The translations under genes were made by a program, and so were the position numbers. From the NCBI RefSeq assembly GCF_000765235.1, contig NZ_JPJG01000008.1, forward strand, positions 1 to 58,550: DNA of 58,550 nucleotides, in the 5' to 3' direction. Under the pieces are notes generated by a model. That model saw only the letters and a program-made list of their open reading frames with translations, searched no databases and was not told the DNA's origin. The DNA is from Oscillibacter sp. ER4 (GTDB lineage Bacteria > Bacillota > Clostridia > Oscillospirales > Oscillospiraceae). This document shows, piece by piece, positions 25,881-37,393 of the stretch (its first letter is position 1; each line of letters starts with the position of its first letter).

Positions 25881-26075
25881 ATGACGACGTATAAGGCTCT
25901 ATATCATTTGATGGTCCAAAATATGAGTGAGGCCATCGACCTTTACGATGCGGGCAAAGGTATCCTTGCCCGTGAAGTCCTAAAAAAAGCCCTGTTAGAT
26001 GCAGAAGAGCAAGTCATTTCGCAAGACATCATCCCCGATGAGCCTATTGGCAGTACCGATCCAGCAGAAAGCTAA
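25881..26075 (+). CDS. Small acidic protein of unknown function (64 aa)
   Basis: The start is taken at ATG 25881 because GAGG (25869-25872) is 8 bases upstream; earlier GTG/ATG codons are too close to that site. The product is helical and acidic: TYKALYHLMVQNMSEAIDLY, then REVLKKALLDAEEQVI and a Pro/Asp tail. No domain is recognised. It lies between the insertion sequence and the inverted three-hairpin repeat. Confidence 0.55.
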   Translation: MTTYKALYHLMVQNMSEAIDLYDAGKGILAREVLKKALLDAEEQVISQDIIPDEPIGSTDPAES

Positions 26076-26133
26076 AAAAGCAGCACCCCAAAGCGGCGAG
26101 CGAAGCAATGCCACACCGTCAGAAGCACGGGGT

Positions 26134-26267
26134 GGATAATCCAAAAAGGAGGGGCTACGCCCCTCCCTTTTGGTCGTTAGGGGGTGCAGGGGGCGAAATC
26201 GAAACGCCCCCTGCTTTTCTCTTGGGGGTCCAAGGGGGATATTCTCTCACGCGAGAGAATATCCCCC
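26134..26267 (+). repeat. Three-hairpin repeat, copy 3 (inverted relative to copy 2)
   Basis: GGATAATCC, then hairpin A (CCAAAAAGGAGGGGC...GCCCCTCC.TTTTGG), the spacer GGTCGTTAGGGG, hairpin B (GCAGGGGGCG/CGCCCCCTGC) and hairpin C (GGGGGATATTCTCTC/GAGAGAATATCCCCC, 26234-26267). Stem differences from copies 1 and 2 are compensated on the opposite strand. 26268-26358 shows no gene. Confidence 0.85.
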
Positions 26268-26358
26268 TTATTTCGTAGCAGCGCCATCGGCGCTGCCACC
26301 CCTCCCGCGCAGAGCACGGGATATTTTTCCTCAATTTTTCTAAAAAAGTGAAAGAAAA

Positions 26359-26409
26359 CAAAAAATGACTGACCCTTGATCGCGATTACTGAACTACGAT
26401 CAAGGGTCA
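26359..26409 (-). terminator. Terminator of small minus-strand ORF
   Basis: TGACCCTTGATCG/CGATCAAGGGTCA, a 13-bp stem around a 15-base loop, followed by a T-rich tail (CATTTTTTG) on the minus strand. The stem includes the stop codon of the 26407-26619 frame. Confidence 0.7.
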
Positions 26410-26619
26410 GCCATGATGAATATTTGGATCTCTCATATTCTGTTTTCTTTCCTTCCTTTCTTCAATGATCTGGTGCCGAATATCGCTTACTCCGGTTTCC
26501 ACTCCTGCTATCTCAAACACCGCGGTTGCGGCGGTTTTACCTGAATGACGGTACACATCAGAGAGTGCTGCGCGATGGATATGATCGGAACCATTTGGAA
26601 TCGGGTTTGTGAAGATCAC
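26407..26619 (-). CDS. Possible small protein (70 aa), unknown
   Basis: The frame begins at GTG 26619, about 14 bases after AAAGGGTGAG, and ends inside a convincing terminator stem. That terminator is the main reason to list it. The product reads GSDHIHRAALSDVYRHSGKT, then EIAGVETGVSDIRHQIIEE and a Lys/Arg tail. No family is recognised and base use is less GC-rich than in the core genes. It could be a gene fragment. Confidence 0.35.
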   Translation of the reverse strand: MIFTNPIPNGSDHIHRAALSDVYRHSGKTAATAVFEIAGVETGVSDIRHQIIEERKERKQNMRDPNIHHG

Positions 26620-26753
26620 TTATACATTGGTCTCACCCTTTCTGTGTTTAAAGAATAGCAAGAATGAGCACAAAAATCAAGCGGCGGAATGGATAAAGAT
26701 GCGATCGATATTTTGTGCGCAGGGCTGATTATTCGAAAATCGGCAGAAAATGC

Positions 26754-26818
26754 TTGCGGTTTATCCTGCGCTTTAGTATAATAAAGCTGTTAGGCCGCCT
26801 GAAAAGGGCGGCTTTTTT
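26754..26818 (+). ncRNA. Promoter-terminator pair, short RNA of about 30 nt
   Basis: TTGCGG (26754-26759), 17 bp, TATAAT (26777-26782), then after about 10 bases the stem GCCGCC-TGAAAAG-GGCGGC and TTTTTT (to 26817). Transcription would run toward the 3' end of trmN6 and stop exactly at its stop codon. No frame is enclosed. Confidence 0.4.
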
Positions 26819-27519
26819 CATTTTCGGAAGTACACGGCGTCCCACTCCTCGCCGTTGGGGACGAGCGGCGGCTCGATGACAAGGCCGCTTTTGCCGCCGC
26901 GCTTTCCCTCGACGAAGAGGAGCGAGGGCGCGGCGTCCGGCGATTTTGCGAGAAAGCGCAGACGCTTGGGCTCGATGCCGTGACTCCGCATGGCGCAGAG
27001 CACGTCGGCGAGGCGCTTGGCGCGGTGAACGAGGGTGAAGCGCCCGCCATAGCGCAGCACACGCTGCGCCGCGGCGCAGACGTCGTCCAGCGAGCAGGAG
27101 GTTTCCTCGCGCGCGATTTGGCGCGCTTCGCCTTTGGCGCTCTCGCCGCTGCCGGCGGGAAAGTACGGCGGGTTCGAGATCACATAGTCGACGCTGCCGG
27201 CCTTTGGCAGGACGGAGACATCGCGAAGGTCGCCTTCGTGGAAAGCGGCTCTGTCCGCCCAGGCGTTTTCGGCGAACGTCTTTCGCGCAAGCGCTGCCGC
27301 GGGCGCGGAGAGCTCAACATTTTCGATAAAAAGCGATTCCTGGCGCGCGAGCAGGAGCGTTCCGAGAAGACCAATCCCGCTGCCGAGGTCGCAGACCGTG
27401 TCGCCGCGGGACGGGCGGGCAAAGTAGGCGAGGCAAAAGCTGTCCGTCCCCGGCGGGAAGAGGGCGGTGTCGTAATAAAAGCAGGGGCCGTGCGGCCAGA
27501 GCTCGTCGCGTTTTTCCAT
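26818..27519 (-). CDS. trmN6: tRNA1(Val) (adenine-N6)-methyltransferase family protein
   Basis: This 233-residue protein is an AdoMet-dependent N6-adenine methyltransferase. It has motif I as VCDLGSGIGLLGTLLLA and the catalytic NPPY in DYVISNPPYFPAGSGES. ALFPPGTDSFCLAYF near the N-terminus is typical of the TrmN6/YfiC group that modifies A37 of tRNA-Val. The substrate assignment is by family only. It stands alone between two hairpins. Confidence 0.85.
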   Translation of the reverse strand: MEKRDELWPHGPCFYYDTALFPPGTDSFCLAYFARPSRGDTVCDLGSGIGLLGTLLLARQESLFIENVELSAPAAALARKTFAENAWADRAAFHEGDLRDVSVLPKAGSVDYVISNPPYFPAGSGESAKGEARQIAREETSCSLDDVCAAAQRVLRYGGRFTLVHRAKRLADVLCAMRSHGIEPKRLRFLAKSPDAAPSLLFVEGKRGGKSGLVIEPPLVPNGEEWDAVYFRK

Positions 27520-27540
27520 GTGATGACCCTTTCTGATGAT

Positions 27541-27577
27541 AAAAATAAGGACGCGCTTTTGCGCGTCCTTATTTTTT
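27541..27577. terminator. Bidirectional terminator near ferredoxin gene
   Basis: AAAAATAAGGACGCGC-TTTT-GCGCGTCCTTATTTTTT. It is fully symmetric and ends the ferredoxin transcript on the minus strand. Confidence 0.9.
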
Positions 27578-27592
27578 AAGTACCCTTAGACC

Positions 27593-27763
27593 TTAGGCCT
27601 GGGAGATGGCGCCGTTGGGGCAGGTATCAGCGCAGGAGCCGCAATCCAAGCAGGCATTTGCGTCGATCTGATACTGGGAATCGCCCTGGGAAATAGCACC
27701 GACGGGGCAGGCGTCTGCGCAAGCACCGCAGCTGACGCAGGCAGAGCTAATCTGATAAGCCAT
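27593..27763 (-). CDS. 2[4Fe-4S] ferredoxin
   Basis: This 56-residue protein is a clostridial-type electron carrier. Two cluster motifs are intact: CVSCGACADACPVGAI and CLDCGSCADTCPNGAI. The start is ATG 27763. An in-frame ATG at 27778 is rejected because it overlaps the GGAGGT ribosome site used by the later one. It has its own promoter, and no partner oxidoreductase is adjacent. Confidence 0.96.
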   Translation of the reverse strand: MAYQISSACVSCGACADACPVGAISQGDSQYQIDANACLDCGSCADTCPNGAISQA

Positions 27764-27792
27764 AATTAGTACCTCCATAAGTTGATGTCGCT

Positions 27793-27820
27793 ATTATAGC
27801 ATGTCAAAGCGAAAATGCAA
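27793..27820 (-). promoter_or_regulatory. Ferredoxin promoter
   Basis: TTGCAT, 16 bp, TATAAT on the minus strand, about 30 bp before the start codon. Confidence 0.75.
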
Positions 27821-27927
27821 GAGTCAGAATGCAGGAAAATATTGAATTTTCTGTGTCATTTACGGTGTTTATTTTTGAATAAACCGGTCAAAAATGAAAG
27901 GACGAAAAGGAAGCGGAGGGTAGAGCG

Positions 27928-30423
<2,496 letters not shown>

Positions 30424-30443
30424 AAAAAGGGACGCATCAGACA

Positions 30444-30482
30444 GAAGACCCGACCGATGGATGCTCATCGGTCGGGTCTTCA
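30444..30482 (+). terminator. Terminator of clpC
   Basis: GAAGACCCGACCGATG/CATCGGTCGGGTCTTC stem with a tiny loop, 20 bases past the stop codon. The T-run after it is weak. Confidence 0.65.
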
Positions 30483-30566
30483 TGCTTGTGTACGGATTTT
30501 TTGCGGTCCGAATGATGCAGGGGAACTTCGTTCTTGAAGGGATGAAACCGGTTCGGCAAACCACAA

Positions 30567-31061
30567 TTAGTTGCTGCTGTCCCCTGCGATTAGAGTTGTT
30601 TCTAATTGCACTTGATAAGTATTTTCTTCTCCGCTTAGATTGGTCGTTTTTAATTCAAACCACAGATTATCAGCCAGCTTATCGGCATCGCCGTCTCTCA
30701 AAACATCACCGGAAATTTTCTCGATATTACCGGAAACGTCTATTGTCCCGCCTGTTTGATCGGCAACTGCATGGGAAAGTAAAATGGAGTCTTCCTCGCC
30801 ATCAACATAAATGGTGGTGGAATATGCGGTAATATCAGCAAAATCATCTGACATTACTTTCAAATTGCCGCCATAGCAGATTTCATCTTTCCCCGATAGA
30901 ACAATTACGCCATTTGATACCGAAATCGACTCGCTATTTCCGCTGAATGAATAGACCTTCAAGGACTGCACCTGACTGCTTTTAGAAGAATTTCCGCATC
31001 CGGTAAATAACATCGTACAGACCAGCAGCGACAGGATGATGGTTGCAATTTTTTTCATCAT
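30567..31061 (-). CDS. Lipoprotein of unknown function (164 aa)
   Basis: The lipoprotein signal is IATIILSLLVCTMLFTGC with the lipidated Cys near residue 22. The rest is a Ser/Gly-rich beta domain (SLKVYSFSGNSESISVSNG; GTIDVSGNIEKISGDVL). No domain is recognised. It lies about 70 bp behind the ABM gene and could be read from the same transcript. Base use is lower in GC than in neighbouring core genes, hinting at later acquisition. Confidence 0.65.
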   Translation of the reverse strand: MMKKIATIILSLLVCTMLFTGCGNSSKSSQVQSLKVYSFSGNSESISVSNGVIVLSGKDEICYGGNLKVMSDDFADITAYSTTIYVDGEEDSILLSHAVADQTGGTIDVSGNIEKISGDVLRDGDADKLADNLWFELKTTNLSGEENTYQVQLETTLIAGDSSN

Positions 31062-31130
31062 CTTTTACCTTTTTGCTTTATCTGCGCGTTGCGGCGTTCC
31101 AAACGCCTGCCCGAGGGGATGCGCTTCTCC

Positions 31131-31412
31131 TCATTCAAAGCGCTCAACGGTCGTTGCGAGGTCGTAGCTTGCCTTGAGCGCCTTGAGCTTTGCCATCGGC
31201 TCGCCCGCGGAGTGCTTGTCGAGCGCGGCGCGGTCGCGCCAGTGCTCCACGAGCAGCACGCAGTTTTCCTCGGCAAGAGGCCGGTAGTAGTCGTACTGCA
31301 TGCAGCCCTCTTCCGCGAGGACGGCGGCGCGCAGGCCACTTCGCTCCATCTCTGATGCAAAGTCATTAGCCTTTTCGCCGCGATAGAGAACGTGAAGTAA
31401 AATGCCTTCCAT
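31131..31412 (-). CDS. ABM-domain (antibiotic biosynthesis monooxygenase-like) protein
   Basis: This 93-residue protein is a single ferredoxin-like ABM domain. It has the pattern MQYDYYRPLAEENCVLLVEH, WRDRAALDKHSAGEPM, as in YgiN/Dabb-type proteins. Such proteins act as small monooxygenases, quinone-handling enzymes or simple dimeric binding proteins; the substrate cannot be told. It starts behind AAAGGAG and sits 30 bp after the gyrB/parE-like gene. Confidence 0.85.
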   Translation of the reverse strand: MEGILLHVLYRGEKANDFASEMERSGLRAAVLAEEGCMQYDYYRPLAEENCVLLVEHWRDRAALDKHSAGEPMAKLKALKASYDLATTVERFE

Positions 31413-31442
31413 AAAGTAAGGCTCCTTTCCTGCTTGTTCGTA

Positions 31443-33446
<2,004 letters not shown>

Positions 33447-33506
33447 TGGGGTTTCTCCATTTCGCCGAAATTTACGATTCTGATCTTCAAACACAAAACT
33501 TGGTAC

Positions 33507-33535
33507 ATTATACGATTTTTTGACCACAATGGCAA
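33507..33535 (-). promoter_or_regulatory. Promoter of the GyrB/ParE-like gene
   Basis: TTGCCA, 17 bp, TATAAT on the minus strand, about 60 bp before the ATG. Confidence 0.75.
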
Positions 33536-33664
33536 GTGGCCGCGGCAGATTTTTCCTTTTGTGGGAGAAATGCACGCAGGCGCGGGAATTCCACCGCTGA
33601 TTTTGCCGAAACGCGTCGAGCATAACCAATTGTCAACCGGCGGGAACGCACTGGAACAACAAAG

Positions 33665-33694
33665 TTATTCACAGTTTCCACAGAGTTTTCCACA
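33665..33694 (+). promoter_or_regulatory. Cluster of three DnaA-box-like motifs
   Basis: TTATTCACA (33665), GTTTCCACA (33674) and TTTTCCACA (33686) lie in the same orientation within 30 bp, each one or two bases from TTATCCACA. The cluster lies 130 bp upstream of the topoisomerase promoter. A perfect inverted repeat ATTTCGTCAA/TTGACGAAAT (33780-33808) follows. Otherwise 33540-33880 holds no gene. Confidence 0.5.
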
Positions 33695-33879
33695 TCGTTA
33701 TGTCAACAGAATAACCGCGGATAAACCATGAATGGACACGCTTCCGCCTCCTCCGCGCGGTGAAAGAGGGAGAAAGCAAATTTCGTCAATTTGCCCCCTT
33801 GACGAAATGGCGCGGACGTGTGCGAAAAAAGAGAGCGCCGCGGGTAGCAGCGCATAAGACAGGTTTATAAGGTTTAGAG

Positions 33880-33916
33880 AGAACAGCGTGGCGGAAGTCA
33901 CGCTGTTCTGCTTTTT
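33880..33916 (-). terminator. Terminator of truncated recombinase gene
   Basis: AGAACAGCGTG/CACGCTGTTCT stem spanning the stop codon. The plus strand ends CTTTTT and the minus strand TCTCTC, so it may mainly stop plus-strand transcripts. Confidence 0.55.
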
Positions 33917-35367
33917 GATGCGTGAGTGAGTATTTCGGCAATGATGCTCTCCGGCAGGAAACCAATGCAGGCAAGGCTGATATGCACATCCTGCACTCGC
34001 TGCCCGCTGCTCTTATCCGGCGCGGAAACATAGACCATGTTCACAAGATCATGCAGCACAGCGGGCGTCAGTTTCTGCAAGTTGGGATATTTCTTCGCCC
34101 TGAGGATGAACTGCTCAATGCTGTCGGCTTCTTCCTCCTGCTGGGCAATCTCCTGTTCCAAAAGCTGCATTTTCTCCGTCAGCTCTGTTTGCTCATTTTC
34201 ATAGTCGGCGGACAGCTTTTCAAATCGGCTATCATTGATTTTGCCGGAGATATTGTCCTCATAGAGCCGTTTGAACAGACGGTCAAGCTCTTCCATCCTG
34301 CGCTGTGCCTGCGTGAGCTGTCTGCGCTTTGCGGCGAGTTCTTTCTTGAAGTCCTCCTTGCGTTTTGCTCCCAGCTTATCACGGAACAGGTCTTCACAAT
34401 CGGAGATATACCAAAGCAGGATTTGCAGAAATCTTAGCACGCCCTTTTCCAGAACAACCGCACGGATGAAGTGCGTTCCGCACACGTCTTTTCCCTTCTT
34501 GCGAGAGGTAGAGCAGACGAAATGATCCTGTCGTTCTTCAAAGTTCCGCGAGGTGCAGTAGTACATTTTTTCTCCGCAATCGGCGCAGTAGGCAACGCCG
34601 GAAAAGAGGTTGCTCTTGCCCGTTCTTGCCGGTCTGCGTTTGTTGCGGCGCAGCTCCTGTACCCGCTGAAAGGTGTCCTCATCCACAATGGCTTCGTGGG
34701 TGTTGCGGAATATCTTCCATTGCTCCGGTGGATTCTCGATAGTCTTCTTGATTTTGTAGGACTGCCGGTGCGTTTTGAAGTTCACGGTATGCCCGCAATA
34801 CTCCATCCGTTCCAGAATTGCGGCAACGGTGCTGCCGTTCCAGTTGTAAGGATTGTCAGGCAAAGCGCAGCGGACTTTTCGTTTTTGCCTGTCCTGATAA
34901 ACGGTGGGCGTCAACACATGATCCTCTTTCAGCATCCGGGCAATCTGCGTCGGACCGTTCCCGTCCATGCAAAGGGAAAAGATGCGCTTGACCACCTGTG
35001 CCGCTTCCGGATCGACGAGCCAATGCTCTGAATTATCCGGGTCTTTGACATAGCCATACGGCGGAATTGTCGTCAGGTGTTCGCCGGATTCTCCCTTGAT
35101 CCGGAGTGAGGTACGCACTTTCTTGCTGCCGTCCCGAACGTAGTATTCGTTGATAATATTGACGAACGGGACGAACTCATTGTCTTGCTGGTTAGCGCTG
35201 TCCACACCGCTGTTGACGGCAATGAACCGCACGTTATTCTGTGGGAATGTGATCTCGGTATACATCCCAACTTCCAGATAATTTCGACCGATGCGGCTCA
35301 TGTCTTCTTGTGTCAAGTAGGGACTAAAAAAATTTTGAGAATTTACAAGCCGTTCATAGGTGGACAA
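33898..35367 (-). pseudogene. Large serine recombinase lacking its catalytic N-terminus
   Basis: From DMSRIGRNYLEVG onward (about 35310) the product is a normal large serine recombinase: MYTEITFP, the recombinase domain (PPYGYVKDPDNSEHWLVD), a zinc ribbon (YCADCGEKMYYC) and a long coiled coil. The first 90 or so residues with the nucleophilic Ser (R-L-S-x-D) are missing. They are replaced by unrelated sequence reading YERLVNSQNFFSPYLTQE. It cannot cut DNA. The break coincides with the end of the downstream recombinase operon's terminator, as expected if the mobile element inserted into this gene. Confidence 0.8.
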
Positions 35368-35385
35368 CCACCCGTGAACGGCTTG
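35346..35385 (-). terminator. Terminator of the serine-recombinase operon
   Basis: CAAGCCGTTCA and TGAACGGCTTG arms plus inner GGGTGG/CCACC, a near-perfect 17-bp stem, 8 bases after the last gene. The T-run is short. It marks the likely left edge of the mobile element. Confidence 0.7.
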
Positions 35386-35393
35386 CGTTTTCT

Positions 35394-35789
35394 CTATGCT
35401 CTTGTGCCGTTCTTTGTGCGACGCTTCTTATACGCCGCCGCAAATGCCTCCATCATCGGAGTGACCGGAAGCTCGTTGTCAGGCTTGGACAGATACTCGA
35501 ACCGGATGCCGTTCTCCTTGAATTTTCGCTCAAACCTCATGAAAGAGGAAGCGTCCCGGCTGATCCGCGAAGCGTCACGGGTAAGGATTGTACCGATGCC
35601 CTGACGCTTGGTTTCGTTCATCAAGAAGTTCATGATGCCTTCCGTATGGACGCCGGAGATGCCGTCTGCGGCAACCGCAGCAGCTACCTCATAGCCCTTG
35701 TCCTTCGCATAGCGTTCCAGCTCTTCCCGCTGATTTGCCGCCGCAAGCTGATCCGCACAGGCAACACGGATATAAAGAAATACTTTCAT
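35394..35789 (-). CDS. Resolvase-like protein without the catalytic serine
   Basis: This 131-residue protein consists only of a serine-recombinase N-terminal domain. The nucleophile position, normally R-V-S-T, reads VFLYIRVACADQ, so Ser is replaced by Ala. The later arginine block DASRISRDASSFMRFE is kept. No DNA-binding tail follows. It overlaps the preceding recombinase by four bases (ATGA) and belongs to the same operon. A role as an accessory or regulatory partner of the active recombinases is plausible but unproven. Confidence 0.8.
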   Translation of the reverse strand: MKVFLYIRVACADQLAAANQREELERYAKDKGYEVAAAVAADGISGVHTEGIMNFLMNETKRQGIGTILTRDASRISRDASSFMRFERKFKENGIRFEYLSKPDNELPVTPMMEAFAAAYKKRRTKNGTRA

Positions 35790-37393
35790 TTGGCTTCTCC
35801 TTCTGATGTATTGAGGAAGTCCTTGAACTTCCAGACGATTTCTATGTTGTCAAGATCGTAAATGTAGACCGCAGAAATGAATGCGTGGGTCAGCTCATAG
35901 GTCAGAGCTTTGCAGTCGGCGTACTGTTCGCAGACCGCATCCAGCTTTTCATCTGAACAGGCGGTCTCGGAGTCAAGCTCCTTCATCCGCTCGTGACTGC
36001 GCTGGATTACTCCATCGTTTTCAGCAATCTTCACATCCGCTGCCGCCTTCTGCTGAATGTACGCCTCCTTCGTGATGCTCCCGGCTGCATACTTCTCGTA
36101 GAGCCTCAGCTTGGACGCCTTGTGCTGCTCGTTCTGCTTTTGCAGAGTGCGGATTTTATCAGCACATTCCTTGATGGCAGATTTCCGCAGATCACCGACT
36201 TCGCGGTTCTGTATTGCTTCCTTCTGTGCCAAAGCAAGAAACTGAGTAAGGGCATGGAAGACAACCTTCTCAATATCCATTTCCGGAAAGCTCCTGCCAA
36301 CCGGACAGTCTGTGTTTCCGTTGTTGACCGAGTGAATGCACTGGAAGTATCGAATGCCAGCCTTGTTCTTTCTGCGTGTCATAGCACGTTTACAGTTACC
36401 GCAGCGGACGAGTCCCTTGAGCGGATAGTCATGCTGCTTGCGCGTGGGATTCCGTCCTCCGCCTCGAATGACCTTCTGAGCAAGCTCAAAGTCTTCCTTG
36501 CTGATAATAGCTTCATGCGTTCCTTCTACGATAATCGGCTCATTGACAACACGCTTTTTTGAGCCGACACCGCAGGACTTCATTTTGCGGCTGACCAGTG
36601 TTCCGGTGTAAACAAGGTTTTTGAGGATGTTATAGACCATCACGGTTTCCCAACTGATTTTCTCGCTCATGTTACTGAACTTCTTCTTGTCGGGATGCTT
36701 GCTCTTGAAGTATTGCCCCGGCGTCGGGATACCGTCATCATTCAGGCTGCGGGCGATCTGAGAGGTGTTGCTGCCTTCCAGCGCCTCGCGGAAAATACGA
36801 CGGATCACATCAGCCGCCTCCGGGTCTACGGCAAGTTTGTTCCGAATGGTGGGATGCAGGACGTAGCCGTATGGGGCGTAGCCACCGACATACTTGCCCT
36901 GCTTCATCATCTGGATTTTTGCCGATGTGGTCTTTACGGAAAGGTCTTTGCTGTATGCGGCGTAGATGATGCTGCGCATAACCACTTCCAGACCGCCCGT
37001 TGTGCCTTTGTAATCGTCACTGTCATAGCCGTCGTTGATAGAAATGAATCGGATGCCCATGAACGGAAAGGTGCATTCCAGATAGTTTCCCGTTTCGATG
37101 TAGTCACGAGAAAAGCGGGAAAAGTCCTTGACGCAGATCAGATTGATTTCGCCGCGCTTGACCTTCTCCATCATCTGCGTGAACTGAGGACGGTGAAAGT
37201 TCGTGCCGGTATAACCGTCATCCGCAAACTCAGACCGCTGACAGTGAGACAGCTCCGGATGATTGTCAAGAAAGCGGTTGATGAGCATACGCTGGTTGCC
37301 GATGCTGTCACTTTCCGCCTTGCTGCCATAGCCGGTATCTTCATCAGCCATTGAGAGGCGGATGTAGATGCCGATGTTGTATTCCTTGCTCAT
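35786..37393 (-). CDS. Large serine recombinase (third of the operon)
   Basis: This 535-residue protein has the catalytic domain GIYIRLSMADED with nucleophile Ser, and DFSRFSRDYIETGNYLE. The recombinase domain includes KYVGGYAPYGYVLHP, the zinc ribbon VRCGNCKRAMTRR, and then a long coiled coil (about residues 400-490). It should cut and rejoin DNA at attachment sites. It starts immediately after the stop of the preceding recombinase and overlaps the next gene, so all are co-translated. Confidence 0.93.
   Translation of the reverse strand: MSKEYNIGIYIRLSMADEDTGYGSKAESDSIGNQRMLINRFLDNHPELSHCQRSEFADDGYTGTNFHRPQFTQMMEKVKRGEINLICVKDFSRFSRDYIETGNYLECTFPFMGIRFISINDGYDSDDYKGTTGGLEVVMRSIIYAAYSKDLSVKTTSAKIQMMKQGKYVGGYAPYGYVLHPTIRNKLAVDPEAADVIRRIFREALEGSNTSQIARSLNDDGIPTPGQYFKSKHPDKKKFSNMSEKISWETVMVYNILKNLVYTGTLVSRKMKSCGVGSKKRVVNEPIIVEGTHEAIISKEDFELAQKVIRGGGRNPTRKQHDYPLKGLVRCGNCKRAMTRRKNKAGIRYFQCIHSVNNGNTDCPVGRSFPEMDIEKVVFHALTQFLALAQKEAIQNREVGDLRKSAIKECADKIRTLQKQNEQHKASKLRLYEKYAAGSITKEAYIQQKAAADVKIAENDGVIQRSHERMKELDSETACSDEKLDAVCEQYADCKALTYELTHAFISAVYIYDLDNIEIVWKFKDFLNTSEGEAK

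Noticed and set aside
26688-26780. 30-codon plus-strand ORF (MDKDAIDILCAG...)
   Set aside because: No ribosome site, and its end overlaps a promoter-like sequence. Too short to support.
27880-27905. CtsR operator before clpC
   Set aside because: Only one heptamer (GGTCAAA) fits. The second repeat at the required 3-bp spacing does not match, so a full operator is not supported.
33660-33700. Chromosomal origin of replication
   Set aside because: Three DnaA-like boxes are present, but there is no dnaA/dnaN context, no AT-rich unwinding element and few boxes overall.
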